From: Zygnema cylindricum
Lineage: Eukaryota > Streptophyta > Zygnematophyceae > Zygnematales > Zygnemataceae
Direction: 5' to 3'
Length of the DNA: 64,000 nucleotides
NCBI GenBank assembly: GCA_037447655.1
Contig: JBBHKE010001039.1
Location: forward strand, 54,813-118,812
Each line of letters begins with the position of its first letter. Position 1 is the stretch's first letter. Below are positions 10,708 through 23,400 of the stretch, in pieces. The position numbers were made by a program, and so were the translations under genes. The notes below the pieces were generated by a model, which had not been told where the DNA came from, did not search any database, and worked only from the letters and a program-made list of their open reading frames with translations.

Positions 10708-12925
10708 GTCGAAAACCTTGTTTTTTTCCCCACTTTCCACGAATCCTTCCAATTGCCTCATGTTAATTTCTTCTTCTAACTCTCCGTACAAAAAGGTCGT
10801 TTTAATATCCATCTGGTGTATTTCCATATCCTCCGCTGCGGCTATACTTAAAAGGATTCTAACACAAGGAAATCTGACTACAGGTGCAAAGGTTTCTTCG
10901 TAGTCTATCCGCTCTTTCTGAGTATAACCTTTTGCAACTAACCTAGCTTTGTACCTCTCAATGGTATTATCGGGGTTTAATTTAAGTTTAAAAACCCACT
11001 TACATCCGATCGGTTTTCAGTCCGGTGGACAATCTACCAACTCCCATGTATTGGCTTCCATGATAGAGGTCGTTTCTTCATTTACAGCTGTGATCCACCG
11101 GCTACTTTCTGGGGTGTTTATGGCCTCTAAATATGTCTGAGGTTCATTCGGGTGAGACATCTTTGTGAGTTTGTTATTTACTTGTCTTTCTTGAAGTCGT
11201 TTACTACTTCTTCTTCCCCCTTTAAAGTCGGAAGCGGGTATAGAAGGCATCCTTGGGTTTCGTTTAGGAAGATTTTCAGCTCCCCTATCTTCCAATTTCG
11301 GTGTCTCGTCAAAATCCTCATCGGTTTACACTTCGTATTGTGGGGTTTCCGCGGATGTTGTCCTTTCCTCCTCCTTTGGTAGATCTGCAGATTTTCCTTT
11401 TTCTCCATCTTCCTTCTCTTCATTTTCAAAGTCAAAGTCAGAAAACTGATCCGTTTCAAATCTGATTTTGACTTCCTTATTATATTTGAATGGATCAATG
11501 GACTTCCCTTCATTCATCACCACTATGTGTTTAACCAAAATTATATCCTTCTTTTTCAAGTCATACACTCGGTATCTTTTTGTGCTCTCATCATATCCTA
11601 CAATATATCTTGGTTTCCCTCTTCCCTCTAACTTCCATTTACTCTTATCGCAATCCAAACTATTAACTTGACTTCCAAACACTCTCAAACTAAACAAATC
11701 AGGCTTTTTTCCTGTCCACCTCTCATACGGAGTTCCCTCCTTATTTGCTGAAGTTATGACTCTATTTTTGATGAAATTAGCATAGTTCATAGACTCAACC
11801 CAAAATTGCAGCCCTATCCTCTTGTCACTTAACATACTTCTGGACTTATCTGCTAAAGTTATATTCACTCTTTCTGCTACTCCATTTTGTTCCAGATTAT
11901 AGGGAACATTTTTCTCATGATGAATTCCTTCTTCTTTAAGATATTCTTCATTTCCTTTGAGGTGTATTCTTTCCCATTATCACTTGTTATCTCTTTTATT
12001 GAGGTTTTATGTAGCTTTTCACTCCATACTTTATTCTCTTTGAAACATCTTAATACCTCTGACTTATGTCTGAGAAAGTATACCTTCGTGTATCTAGGCC
12101 AATCATCTGTGATGGTTAACATCCATCTCTTCCCCCCATGTGAAGCATACTTAGCAGGTCCCCAAACATCAGTGTGAACCAGATCTAATGTTTTCTCTCT
12201 CCTAAATGTGGTTGCCTTTGGAAAATGGAAGTCTATGAATCTTCCCTTGGGCACATCCACTACAATCATCAAAGGTCTCATCATCCTCAAAAGTAATACC
12301 CTCCACTATTCCCTTTTTCTTCATTTTCATTAATCTATCTAGATGCACATGCCTCAACCTTTTATGCCAAAGCATCATCTCACTTGCACACGAGTAGAGA
12401 ACACTTTTTTCATTGCAATGAACAATTCTGAACATTCCTTGACTGCCCTTCTCAGCTATGAAATAAACCTCATTATCAAAGCTTGCTGTGAAGATTCCTT
12501 TCATAGTTCCTGTTTCAAACTCCTTTTCATCTAGAACAGCTGTTGAGACTAGGTTCTTGCTAAGTTGTGGAATGTAAATAACGTCTGAGAGTGTTACAAT
12601 TGAGGCCTTTCCATCAACTAGAACCTTCAAGTAAACAGTTACAACAAGACTTGTGGTTTCTACTCTACCATCTCCGTACTCTATCTCAACTGTTGGTATC
12701 TTTCTCAGTTTAGTGAACCACCGCTTATCTTTGCACATATGCGTTGAAGCCTCTAAGTCTATGATCCATCCATCCTCGGGTGGATCCCTCTTACCTCTGA
12801 AAGCACACTTGTCTCCGTGGAATGTCGACATGCTTTTCATTGTTTTTCGGATTAAGAAGAAGCTCCTCAAGCTCCTCTTCTGGTTCGGTTTTTTTCTTCC
12901 ACTTCCTCATCATGAACTTGAGGCA
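10708..12925 (-). pseudogene. Copia remnant J: protease to RT, frameshifted
   Basis: Minus-strand order is protease-like WIIDLEASTHMC (canonical DSGAS altered to DLEAS, so inactive), GAG-pre-integrase HKRLRHVHLDRL with DDCSGCAQGK, integrase core (HTDVWGPAKYAS, SDNGKEYTS), integrase C-part (NFIKNRVITS to WELVDCPPD), and the start of RT ([29 protein letters not shown]). The remnant stops before YVDD. Frames break at about 12,200-12,290, 11,870 and 11,320. No LTRs flank it. The sequence is closer to E than to C. Confidence 0.88.
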
Positions 12926-12939
12926 AGAAAGCATTTTTA

Positions 12940-13066
12940 CCGCTTATGCCAAATCATCAACTTTGGGAACACCAACATAATAAGCATTCTTCTTTTCATT
13001 ACTCAAGTTAAGCCTAAACATTCCTTGGCTACCCTTATCTGCTGTGAAGTAAACTTCATCCCCATT
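12940..13066 (-). pseudogene. C-type copia fragment joined to J
   Basis: About 127 bp nearly identical to part of the C pol (around 31,620-31,745): it reads DEVYFTADKGSQGMFRLNLS, then NEK, then VPK...WHKR. J already holds its own diverged version of this region at about 12,330-12,490, so this is a separate piece from a second family. It could come from template switching, gene conversion or a clipped insertion. Confidence 0.75.
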
Positions 13067-13981
13067 TGACTTCGCAGATTTTTCACCTTCGCAAATTTTA
13101 CACCTTTACGTAAAATGACACTGCACCATCGAGACCCCTTCAAAATAAATCCGTACAAGGTGCATGCAGACAAAAACGAAGAGCCTTGTATTTTTTTTCA
13201 GTGGTAAAAAACTTTTGAAAAAACTTACACGTGGGAAAATGTTTTTTTTTGTTTAAACAGTTCTACTTTGTTTAAAACACATTGCCGATATGGTTTATGA
13301 TAAGTTTGAAGATGACCTTACAGTTGGTCGAAAAAACACAAGACGACAAATTTTTGTACATTCTAAGTTTGACGATGACGCAAATTGTACTTTACAAATT
13401 TGCAATTTCTTCGTACGATCAGTTATTAGGCAATACGACGCTACGTTTTAAAGGAAAACAACAGAAAAAAGCCCGTACTTCGCCACATGGGGCCGTACCC
13501 TTAGCCAAATTTCGAAGTTTTTCGACTCGGCGTAATTCTCGAACCGGAACGTGGTAGCGGATGGTAACATAAACGAATCAAAAGACACCGGCGAAAGCTT
13601 TGTGAAGAGTTCTATTAGCGTGTGGAAAAAGAAAAATAAATCCATGATGAGCGCGCGATTATGTTCGTACAAGTCTCATGGTGTGCAATCACGAGCGATT
13701 CTCTTCAAGAGCGATTAAGAGTGAAGTTCCATTAGGGAAAAAATGGGGTTGTAAAATGAAGGTAGTACTGTTTCATAGAGTGCCATACCATTTTTTTTGT
13801 CACAAAAAAAAAGGTTACTGAATGACTAATTTGATTCGCCAAAGTTATGGGCGTGAACCTTGATCGTCAGATGCAGAATATAATACGCCATCGGTCGAAC
13901 CTTTTAGTTTGCAACAAGTGACCTGAAAAGGTCAATTTTAAGTGCCTTAATGTATGGCATTGTGCCGCAATATCCAGGGTG
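13067..13981. other. No gene recognised
   Basis: Spacer between the J/C-type fragments and the A element. A frame of 91 codons on plus and one of 74 on minus have no recognisable motif. Mostly AT-rich with scattered GTAC. Confidence 0.5.
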
Positions 13982-13986
13982 AATGC
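13982..13986. other. Target-site duplication of element A (left)
   Basis: AATGC directly precedes the left LTR and is repeated exactly at 20417-20421 after the right LTR. A 5-bp duplication is the Ty1/copia norm and confirms one insertion event. Confidence 0.9.
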
Positions 13987-15033
13987 TGCAATTCTGTGTC
14001 CTCCATTGGACTACAGAATACAGGAAGCATCTAGATAGTTATTAGCTAACCCACTTTCAATGGCAACCACTGCTACACAAGCACACAAACAGACAATCTA
14101 ATTGCACCCTTGTGCAGCCAAGACTCCCCTGAGTTCGTAGAAAAAGAAATCTCTGAAAACGCCCGACCAGGCAATAAGTTATAGGGTGGCAAATATGCCA
14201 ATTTATACAAACTCTCAAAGAGAGAGAGGACTATCTTCCTGATTTTTCCTAAGTCCTAGTTTTTCCTAGTTCCTCTCATAGCCCCTATCTACTGCATGTA
14301 CCAACCAATCAGAACACTGTACAGTACCAGAAAGTACTACTACCGATGTACTTTCTGTACGACCTCTGTACGACAAGGCCATTAGGCGGACGCGTGTCCA
14401 TTTTCCCCTCCTCCGTACGTTCCTCGGATTTCCCGCGACCGAATGTCGTCTCTCCACGTGGCGCCAGGTCATGCCACGTCACTAAATGCCAAGGTGACCA
14501 TTCCGGGATTTCGGCGATGATGTGCGCCGTCAGATTTGACGCGAAATATAATCTCAGCCGTAATAAATACTTGCGCGATATATGTTTCGATGTCGAAACA
14601 AAATGCGCGATATGCGTTTCAATTAGTATAGTACTTCGTACTTTATCAAACAGTATATATGCATGCCGTAAAGATGTTCAGTTAAATGATTTATGTATAG
14701 TACAATAGTTTAAATACTAATCAAACCCTATATCTCCTACCGAACTTCTACGACAGACTGGTTAGAGCTAACGGCTACGCCGCGCTCTGTCGGTCGGGGG
14801 TTCGAGTCCTGCCGGACTCAACCTTTTGTTGAGAGTGGCTTAAGTCACTCTTTAGTCCTTCTCATGGAGCTGAGGCAGCCATGGCTCCATCGCTCTCTCT
14901 CTCTCCTTCAGTGACTACAACAAGTATGGGGGCGAGAGAAAAGAGATGGAGGCAGGCTACCTACATTTTCTTTGTATGTTTTCCGCTAATTCATTTAGAC
15001 CAAGAAAATACAATAAAACTACTTATTTTAACA
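13987..15033 (-). repeat. 3' LTR of element A
   Basis: 1047 bp. Read on minus it starts TGTTAAAATAAG and ends with the in-LTR gag leader (ATGGAGGACACAGAATTGCA). It contains a tRNA-like block at about 14747-14820 on the opposite strand. The polypurine tract lies just inside the internal region. Confidence 0.92.
14747..14820 (+). other. tRNA-like block with B box inside LTR A
   Basis: It holds a D-loop-like actggttagagc and a perfect Pol III B box, GGTTCGAGTCC (14799-14809), in a T-arm that can pair (CGGGG with TCCTG, allowing G-U). The 5' acceptor strand does not pair, so this is not a tRNA gene. It is antisense to the retroelement. The same block recurs in the 5' LTR (B box 20184-20194) and, diverged, in LTRs of C and E. 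Confidence 0.6.
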
Positions 15034-15046
15034 CTCCCTTTATTTT
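15034..15046 (-). promoter_or_regulatory. Polypurine tract of A
   Basis: On minus the sequence AAAATAAAGGGAG directly precedes the 3' LTR. This is the plus-strand DNA primer site for reverse transcription. Confidence 0.8.
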
Positions 15047-15100
15047 CTAGTCTAATTTTATTTTTTCTTTTAATCCACATTTTTCCCTACAATATTTTAA

Positions 15101-17678
15101 CTATGGAGAGGGCACAGGTTTGGTCATCATGTCAGCCACCATTTCCTCATCAAATCTATATACAAGATTCACTATTTTATTCTCCACTTTTTCTCTTACA
15201 AAAATTAATCTTATGTCCATATGTTTAGCCTTAAAATGATGTTTTGGATTGGCTGCAATTGCTATGGCCGCTTGATTATCACAAAACACTTCATGCACTC
15301 CCTCCTTCATATACCCCAGTTCTTGCAGCAAGGATTTGACCTACATCAACTCATTCACAACAGAACAAGAGGCCATGTACTCAGCCTCCATAGTGGATTG
15401 AGCAACCACCTTTTGTTACTTATTACTCCAATAGCAAGCACCTTCCCCAACATACAACATATACCCAGAAGTGCATCGTCTCATAGGTGCGTCCCCATAA
15501 CTGTCGTCACTCCAAGTAGTGATGTCAGTGTGCTCCCCTCCCAAATGCAACCATAACTCTCTAGTTCCCATCAAGTATCTCATGACTCTCTTGGCTACCT
15601 CCTGTCTCTCTTCCTAGGATCATTAAGACTCCTACTGAGTACTCCAACTGCTGCCGCTATGTCCGGTCTGGTACAGTTCATAAAATAGATTAAACTCCCT
15701 ACGACCTGTCCATAAGGAATAGACTTCATAAATTCTCTCTCCTCTGCACTCATCTGATCGTCTAAGATCATCACTTCTCCTTCTACACTCCCATCACTTC
15801 CTTTTTTCAAGTCCATGGGAGTGGTACAACTGTTAGCATTTTCTATCTAGAATTTTTCAAGCATATTACCTATTGCTTCTTTCTGAGTAAATCTGATAAT
15901 CTTCTTCCCCCTATCTGTCTCCATTTGAATCCCCAAAATATATCTTGCTTCCCGTAAATCCTTCATATCAAATCTGCTTCTAAGATCTTTCTTTAACATA
16001 TTGATCTTTTCCATAGGTTTACTCAACAAAAACAGATCATCCACATAAATGGCAATAAAATGACACCATTCTCATCCTCAAACATATAAAAAGAATGGTC
16101 AGAGCTGATACGGATATATCCCAAACTGTAAGAAACTCATCTAGTTTCTTATTCCACTGTCAGGGAGCCTGCTTCAGTTCCTATAAGGACTTTATGTGTC
16201 TGCAGAATTTGCTCTCTTCTCCTTCTTCCACGAACCCCTCCGGTTGTCTCATAAAAATTTCTTCCTCTAACTCACCATTAAGAAAAGCAGTCTTAATGTC
16301 CATCTAGTGTATTTCCATGTCTTCTGCTTCTGCCAGACTGAGGAGAATCCTTACTGATGGGAACCGAACAACTGGAGCAAAGGTCTCCTCATAGTCAATC
16401 CCCTCCTTTTGGGTGAACCCCTTTGCTACCAATCGAGCCTTATATCTCTCAATGGTATTATCTGGGTTCAGTTTTAGTTTAAAAACCCATTTACGCCCAA
16501 TACGTTTTCTCTCTGGAGGGCAATCCGCTAGTTCCCAAGTAGTTGCTTCCATGATAGAAGTCATTTCATCATTTATGGCTCTAATCCATCTTTCTTTCTC
16601 TATACTATTCACTACCTCTGAGTAAGACTGAGGCTCATCTGGGTGAGATAGCTTTGTTACCTTATGAGCGGCTTGTTTTTTTTGTATCTGTTTGCTGCTC
16701 CTTCTACCTCCCTCAAACTCCGAAGCTGGAATAGATGGAAGTCTTAGATTTCTTCTCACTATCTCATGGACTCCCGTGTCCATGGAAGCTGGTTCTTGTC
16801 CCGCTTCTTCTATCTCCTCGGAGTCCATAATAGTATGTGAGGTTTCTGGTGAGTCTCCTGTATCTTGGATCACCCCTGAATCTGCAATCACGGTTTCACT
16901 CATGTACCCTTCGGGAACGACCGAGTTCTCCTCACTTTCTGACTCAAATCTGATTCTTATCTTCTTTATATATTTGAAGGGGTCAAATGACTTCCCTTCA
17001 TCCATGACAACTAAGTGTTTGACCAGAATGATATCTTTCTTTGCTAAGTCATAGACTCTATATCCCTTAAGATCCTTATCATATCCCACAAAGTATCCAG
17101 GTTTTCCCTTAGCATCTGGCTTTCAGTTTTTCCTATCCGTGTCAAGACTGTAAACTTCGCTACCGAATACTTTAAGGTGTGAGATATCTGGTTTCTTTCC
17201 AACCCATCTCTCATAAGGTGTCACTCCCTTTATAGCTGAGGTAAAGACTCTATTCTTAATGTAGTTAGCACAGTTCATTGCTTCTGCCCAAAATCTCTTT
17301 CCTATTTTTTTGTTTGCCAACATACTACATGCACTATCTCCCAATGTTCCATTCAACCTCTCAGCTACCCCATTTTGTTTCGGGTTATATGGTACAGTTT
17401 TGGTGCTGCACTCCCTCATCTCTCAGATATTCCTCAAACTGGTTAGAGGTATATTCTCCCCTATTATCACTCCTTATCCTCTTAATGGGGGTTTCATGCA
17501 ACTTCTCACTCCAGGTTTTATATTCTTTGAAGTAAGTTGATACTTCAGACTTTGTTTTTAGAAAGTAGACTCTAAAGTATATAGACCAGTCATCGGTTAT
17601 TGTCATCCTAAACCTCTTTCCTCCAACCGAAGGCACTTTTGCAGGTCCCCAAATATGTGTGTGGACCAAATCTAACAC
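15101..17678 (-). pseudogene. Element A pol: integrase, RT, RNase H (broken)
   Basis: The integrase core starts HTHIWGPAKVPS; the first catalytic Asp, expected in HTDIWGP, is here His. SDNRGEYTS and the ERLN glutamate remain (17123-17678, with a frameshift near 17,400). 16304-17089 carries the integrase tail and RT fingers ([29 protein letters not shown]). The YVDD motif survives around 16,040 next to a frameshift. 15595-15816 and 15101-15331 hold the RT connection and the RNase H tail (CDNQAAIAIAANPKHHFKAK). At least five breaks make it non-functional. Confidence 0.9.
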
Positions 17679-17717
17679 TTTCTCACCTCTATATGTGGCG
17701 ACTTTGGAAAAGGGAAG

Positions 17718-19391
17718 TCAGTGAGTTTTACCTTGAGCACAGCCACTACAATCATCCATCATTTCATTATCCCCAAACTGAATGCCTTCTACTACTCCAA
17801 GTTTTTTCATTTCCCTCAACCTATCAAAATGCACATGCCCCAACCGCTTATGCCAAATCATCAACTTAGGAACACCAACATAGTAAGCATTCTTCTTTTC
17901 ATTACTTAGGTTTAGCCTAAACATTCCTTGGCTACCCTTATCTGCCGTGAAGTAAACTTGATCCCCATACTTAGCTGTAAAGACTCCCTTTTTAGTGAAG
18001 GTATCAAACTCTTTGTCATCTAACACAGACGTAAAGACAAGATTTTTACTCAGCTGAGAAATGTACAGTACATCTGAGAATGTAAGTATAGAAGTCTTAC
18101 CCTCCACTAAGACTTTTAGATTTACTGAGCCCACGAGATTTGTAGTAACCACTCTCCCATCCCCATACTCTATCTCTACAGTAGGGATCTTTATTAACTT
18201 AGTGAAAAGTTCTTTATCACGACACATATGCATGGATGCACCTGAGTCAATAATCCATCCTTCCTGTGGAGCTTCTCGAATTGCTCCAAGGGCACACTTC
18301 TGTCTCCGAGGGATCTCGTTCGCCTCCAGACTCTCGTCAAGAAGAAGCTCCCCATCCTCCTCAGAGGACTCATCCTCGGTTTCTCCTGTCACTTTAGTAA
18401 CCACAAGTGCCTTTTTCTTCCCTCCGGAAGTACCCCCTCCACGGTTCTCTTTGAGCCTCACCTCCGACAACTATACACAATCTGGGATGAAGTATCCCGA
18501 CTTTTTGCAAAAATGACAAAGACCCTTTGGGGGCCTCGGTCTCCCAAAATTATCTCTTCCCCCTCTATAAGGTTTCTTCGGATCCTTCCCCCATCGGTCC
18601 CCTCCTGCTGCTAGATCTTGAATGCTCTTTCCTCCTCTCCTAATCTCTATTGTGTTTTCCTGCACAAGTATCATCCTAACCATTGTGTTCCATTTCCATG
18701 AACTATCAGGCATCTCCTGTACTCGATATACTATGTTCTCAAACTCATTTGGTAACTTCATGATAAGAGTGTTAACTTTCATTTTCATTGTGCCTGTCCA
18801 GCCGGCACTTTCCATCTCCATATACAAACAAGAAAGATCATTACAGTAATCTAACATCTTTCCACCTTTGTAAGTGTAACTCACTAGTTTTTGCTCAACC
18901 AACTAGAGCTCCTGGATAGTTCCAGCTCTATAAATCTCCACCAAACTCACCCACAACTCCTCGGCCTTTTAAATGTGAAGATGAGGGGTGGCCAAAGCTT
19001 GAGTGAGGGGCCTCAGAATAAAGTTCTTCTCATCCATGTTTACATCCTCCCACATTTGGGTATCGTTCTTCACGGTCTTCATGGTCGCCGCTCCCGGTAC
19101 TGTGGCAATAGGAGTGAGGGGTGTCTCCTTCCCTTTCCCTTTTTCGGACACACTGCTGTCCCCATCATCTGCCTCCTCTGCTGAGGCAGCCGTTGCTATA
19201 GGAAATCTTACTCCTCCAAATCTTGGTGGAGTTCCCAAAGGTGGACGTTTCACTTGTCCACTGAGAATACCCCAGTATCGTTTTTCGCACAAAGCTCCCA
19301 TCGTCATGGCTTCCCAATATATGAACCCAGATCCATTGACGGTGGGCACCGTAGAGGGTGGGCCCATAACCTGCAATTCTATGTCCTCCAT
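17718..19391 (-). pseudogene. Element A gag-protease, single frame with stops
   Basis: The frame opens at an ATG at 19391 inside the 5' LTR (MEDIELQVMGPPS) and stays in one register to 17718. It is interrupted by three or more stops, near 18,968, 18,903 and 18,471. Gag reads GSGFIYWEAM and MLDYCNDLSCLY; the zinc knuckle CHFCKKSGYFIPDC has Tyr where His is expected. The protease keeps WIIDSGASMHMC. Gag and pol share a frame here, unlike in C. This is the reference for calling the C shift a mutation. Confidence 0.9.
19357..19371 (-). promoter_or_regulatory. Primer-binding site of A (half-tRNA-iMet type)
   Basis: On minus, GGTTATGGGCCCACC follows the LTR end (..TTGCA) without a gap. It complements 15 nt of the initiator tRNA-Met anticodon arm (GGTGGGCCCATAACC), not the tRNA 3' end. 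The tRNA comparison is from knowledge of the conserved iMet sequence. The same bases encode VMGP of gag. Confidence 0.75.
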
Positions 19392-20416
19392 TCGACTACA
19401 TAATATAGGAAGCCTCTAGATAGTTATTAGCTAACCCACTTTCAATGGCAACCACTGCTACACAAGCACACAAACAGATAATCTGACTGCACCCTTGTGC
19501 AGCCTAGACTCCCCTGAGTCTGTAGAAAAAGAAATCTCTGAAAACGCCCAACCAGGCGATAAGTTATAGGGTGGCAAAGATGCTAATTTATACAAACTCT
19601 CAAAGAGAGAGAGGACTATCTTCCTGATTTTTCCTAAGTCCTAGTTTTTCCTAGTTCCTCTCACAGCCCCTATCTACTGCATGTACGAACCAATCAGAAC
19701 AGTGTACAGTACCAGAAAGTATTAGTGCCGATGTACTTTCTGTACGGCCTTTGTACGACAAGGCCATTAGGCAGACGCGTGTCCATTTTCCACTCGTCCG
19801 TACTTTCCTCGGATTTCCCGCGACCGAATGTCGTCTCTCCACGTGGCGCCAGGTCATGCCACGTCACTAAATGCCAAGGTGACCATTCCGGGATTTCGGC
19901 GATGATGTGCGCCGTCAGATTTGACGCGAAATGTAATCTCAGCCGTAATAAATACTTGCGCAATATTTGTTTCGATGTCGAAACAAAATGTGTGATATGT
20001 GTTTCAATTAGTATAGTACTTCGTACTTTATCAAACTGTATCTATGCATGTCATAAAGATGTTCATCTAAATGATTTTTGTATAGTACAATAGTTTAAAT
20101 ACTAATCAAACCCTATATCTCCTACCGAACTTCTACGACAGACTGGTTAGAGGTAACGGCTACGCCGTGCTCTGTCGGTCAGGGGTTCGAGTCCTGCCGG
20201 ACTCAACCTTTTGTTGAGAGTGGCTTAAGTCACTCTTTAGTCCTTCCCTTGGAGCTGAGGCAGCCATGGCTCTATCGCTCTCTCTCTCCTTCAGTGACTA
20301 CAACAAGTATGGGGGCGAGAGAAAAGAGATGGAGGTAGGCTACCTATATTTTCTTTGTATGTTTTCCGCTAATTAATTTAGACCTAGAAAATACAATAAA
20401 ACTCTTTATTTCAACA
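19372..20416 (-). repeat. 5' LTR of element A
   Basis: 1045 bp, the partner of 13987-15033, with scattered substitutions. It should hold the Pol II promoter on minus and also holds the gag ATG 20 bp from its inner end. The antisense tRNA-like block with B box GGTTCGAGTCC is at 20184-20194. Confidence 0.92.
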
Positions 20417-20421
20417 AATGC
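20417..20421. other. Target-site duplication of element A (right)
   Basis: AATGC, identical to 13982-13986. Confidence 0.9.
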
Positions 20422-23400
20422 GCGATCAAGCATGTTGCATAGGCCATGTGCCTTCTACCAAGGTGGATGTGAGGCCATGGGAAGCTGCGAGAAAATCTTT
20501 GATACAGGATATTATTTCACGCTCCTGTTGCCATCCACTAACCATTTTGACATTAACATAGGTTTTTCACAAATCTTGAGTTTCGCCTGCCCATACAAAT
20601 TTTATTCACTACCTTGTACAAGTCACTTTTTACCTCTACTGGTACACATATTGCGTTCAAACTTTGTTGTCAAAGATTTCTTGTAGATTTTCAATATCCT
20701 AATAGTTTCCGATGTGGTACCAAACAAAATGTAACATGCAAATAAAAAGTCGGTTACATATCCGACACAATGGAATAAAGGCCTTTAGTAAAGGTAATTT
20801 ACATTTACTGCGACCGTATAATGGAACATAGGCCTTACCTACTTCTGACTATTTTGGAGAGGTGAATCCTGACTTTTAGCATCAGAATTATTTTGGGGGG
20901 AGACTTTGCGAGATAAGTTAGAATTGTTAGTTGTTGGTGGGATTCTGTGTTATTCTCCAACACAGTGATTTAGGGTAGGATTCCATTAGAAGAATAAAGG
21001 GGTTGTTTAGTGGATGCCTTACGTTTTCATATAAATTCGTATATTTTTTTTTGTTTGTCAGACGAAATATGTTCACCGAATAGGTGTCAAGACGCTCCAA
21101 TATTATACGTGTAAGTATTGACCGTTGGATGTTTCACTTTTTCAGATCAGCAAAGCAATCGCACAAATCATCGAGTGTGGAGAGACTCTCATCACGAGGA
21201 GAGTTGCTTCACACTGGTAGTATACCATTCATACACGTGAAAAAGCAAGAAAATATCCACTTCGAACAAACAATCACAGGCCTACACGTCGTACAGGCCA
21301 TGTGTCTGCTGCCACGCTGGATGCAAGGTCAACCTAAATTGTTCTCGCACGCTCCGTCTGACATCCACCGACCTTCAAAGTTTTTCGCGTCTTTTTGCTA
21401 TTACGTTTCGAAATTTTCATATTTCTATTTTCAAAATTAACATCTGGCCGCAAACTTTTAGTACAAATCATTAACTACCTTTGTGGTTACAGATATATCA
21501 GAAAAATATTTTTAGATTTTCTTAATGTGAACACTAACCTACGTGGCACCAATCATAATTGCGAAAGGTTGTTTACTGGCCCAAAAAAATGGAGCGGACT
21601 GCTAGTAAACATTCCCAATAGACGTGTACGAACGTGTACTTGGATCGCCTAATGGAATCGAGGCCTTACTCAGGTTTTATGATATTTGTGATGTTTATCC
21701 GCAAATTTGGTGTTGGCGGTATTTTGGGAGGGGCAATCTTAGCGGAATTCGGTTAGGATTTATTGTGTCATTTTTCAGTTAGACATGTTTTACCCTCCCA
21801 CGTTTTCTTGTGTGTTGGACGTTATATACGTGGCATATTGTAATTGGACCGCCACATAAAGTGTGTATTAGAGTTAGGGCTATTTAATTAGTGTGCATAA
21901 CATTAGGAAACACCATTCACAAATTGAGAAAGGACAGAACAAGAAGCTGGTTTTATTGATAGGGACAATTCGTCCATTTTGTTTTACATCATTTGTATTT
22001 CCAAATTCTATAATGGGAAACTACTTTCTTGAACGATTTGTCTGAATCTACTTCTGTTTTGTCATTTCTCTACCTAATTTATACTTTGATAAAGTGCCTA
22101 GTAGCTTGTCATTTGGACCTTTATGTAAATGTGCTCTAGTGTCCGACGTTCGTGATGTCTAGATTCATCTTCGTCAATCGAAATAGCCGATAGTGCATGT
22201 CAAGGATTCAATGGATTCAATTAGTCTTTTAGGTTGTAATTAAACATGTCTTAATCCCCCATTTTTTTGGTGCGTTGGATTGTGTACATGTGGCTTATTG
22301 TGATATGTTCGCCACTTAGAGTGTGTATTAGGATTTGTGTTTTTTAAGTAGACATCATAGGAGCAGATAATCGTCATTTATTAACTCAAGCAAGGACAAA
22401 ATTAGGATTCAACTTTATTGTAAGAGACAACGTATAACATGATTGACTATGTTTCAAAATTAAGTCTCAAACTATCGAATTTGGAGAATAATGGTCATAT
22501 AAAAAATGATGCAAAAAATGTATGCGCGTTGAGAGGGCTCTCCTTGCGGACATCACACATTTTTTCACTATCACAATGACCTTGACACCATGACCTCGTC
22601 ATAGTGGGATCACTATGATGCTTATGATATCTTTATGTATGCTTTTTCTAAACGTTGACAATACAAATATGTTGATGAGAAATGGAGAGGAAGATTTTGG
22701 TTCGGTGTTGGTCAATGTGAGCCTCTAGGAATCGGACCAAGAAAGACAGACAGAAAAGAGTGGCGGATGTTTATGTCCTACATGACTGTCATGGTTGCCG
22801 CAACCAATCAAATACCTACTTTCTCACTGCTATGAGACAAACTGCCACTAGAAACGCCACTCGAACAAAAAAGTGAATGAAGAAAAAAAACGAAAATAAA
22901 GTAAATCTGACAATTTCAAAATTGGTGGAGTTAGAGGACCTCAACAGACAAGCCCTAATTACCTTGAAAGTGTAGTTAGAGGAGTTGGAGGGTATTTTTT
23001 TATAAGTTATTGTATACCTCTTGATGGTGATTGGAATTTAGACTCTATAACAGCCCGTTAAAAAGGTTTAATAGAAGATTATATCCTTGAGTTACCAAAA
23101 ATTTGTCTAATACAAATTTTTCAATGTTTTTGTCAAGACTGCCCCTCCTTCAAGAGAGAAGAGAGGGGAGAGGGGAGAGAGTGAATGTGTTGAGGTGTGA
23201 ATGCATCCGCTTTGCTTACCTGTTGTGAGTTGTTATTTCGCAAACGATCCCATCATTTTTCCCTTCTCTAACCCTTTCACCATTTCTTGAGTCTTTAAAC
23301 AGGACTTAGGATCCCCTCAAGTTATAAAGGTGAACGAGAAAAACAATCATCTTTGCCATACGAGGGTCACAACCTTGTGGGGAGTAACAGGCGAAAGTGT

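Larger units (their letters stand above)
13987..20416 (-). mobile_element. Ty1/copia element A, complete but decayed
   Basis: 6.4 kb, minus orientation. The LTRs are 13987-15033 (3') and 19372-20416 (5'), both TG..CA in element orientation, flanked by AATGC duplications. Domain order is gag, protease, integrase, RT, RNase H, which defines copia rather than gypsy. Coding frames carry several stops and frameshifts. LTR differences are more frequent than in C, so A is older. No host gene is interrupted visibly. Confidence 0.93.
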
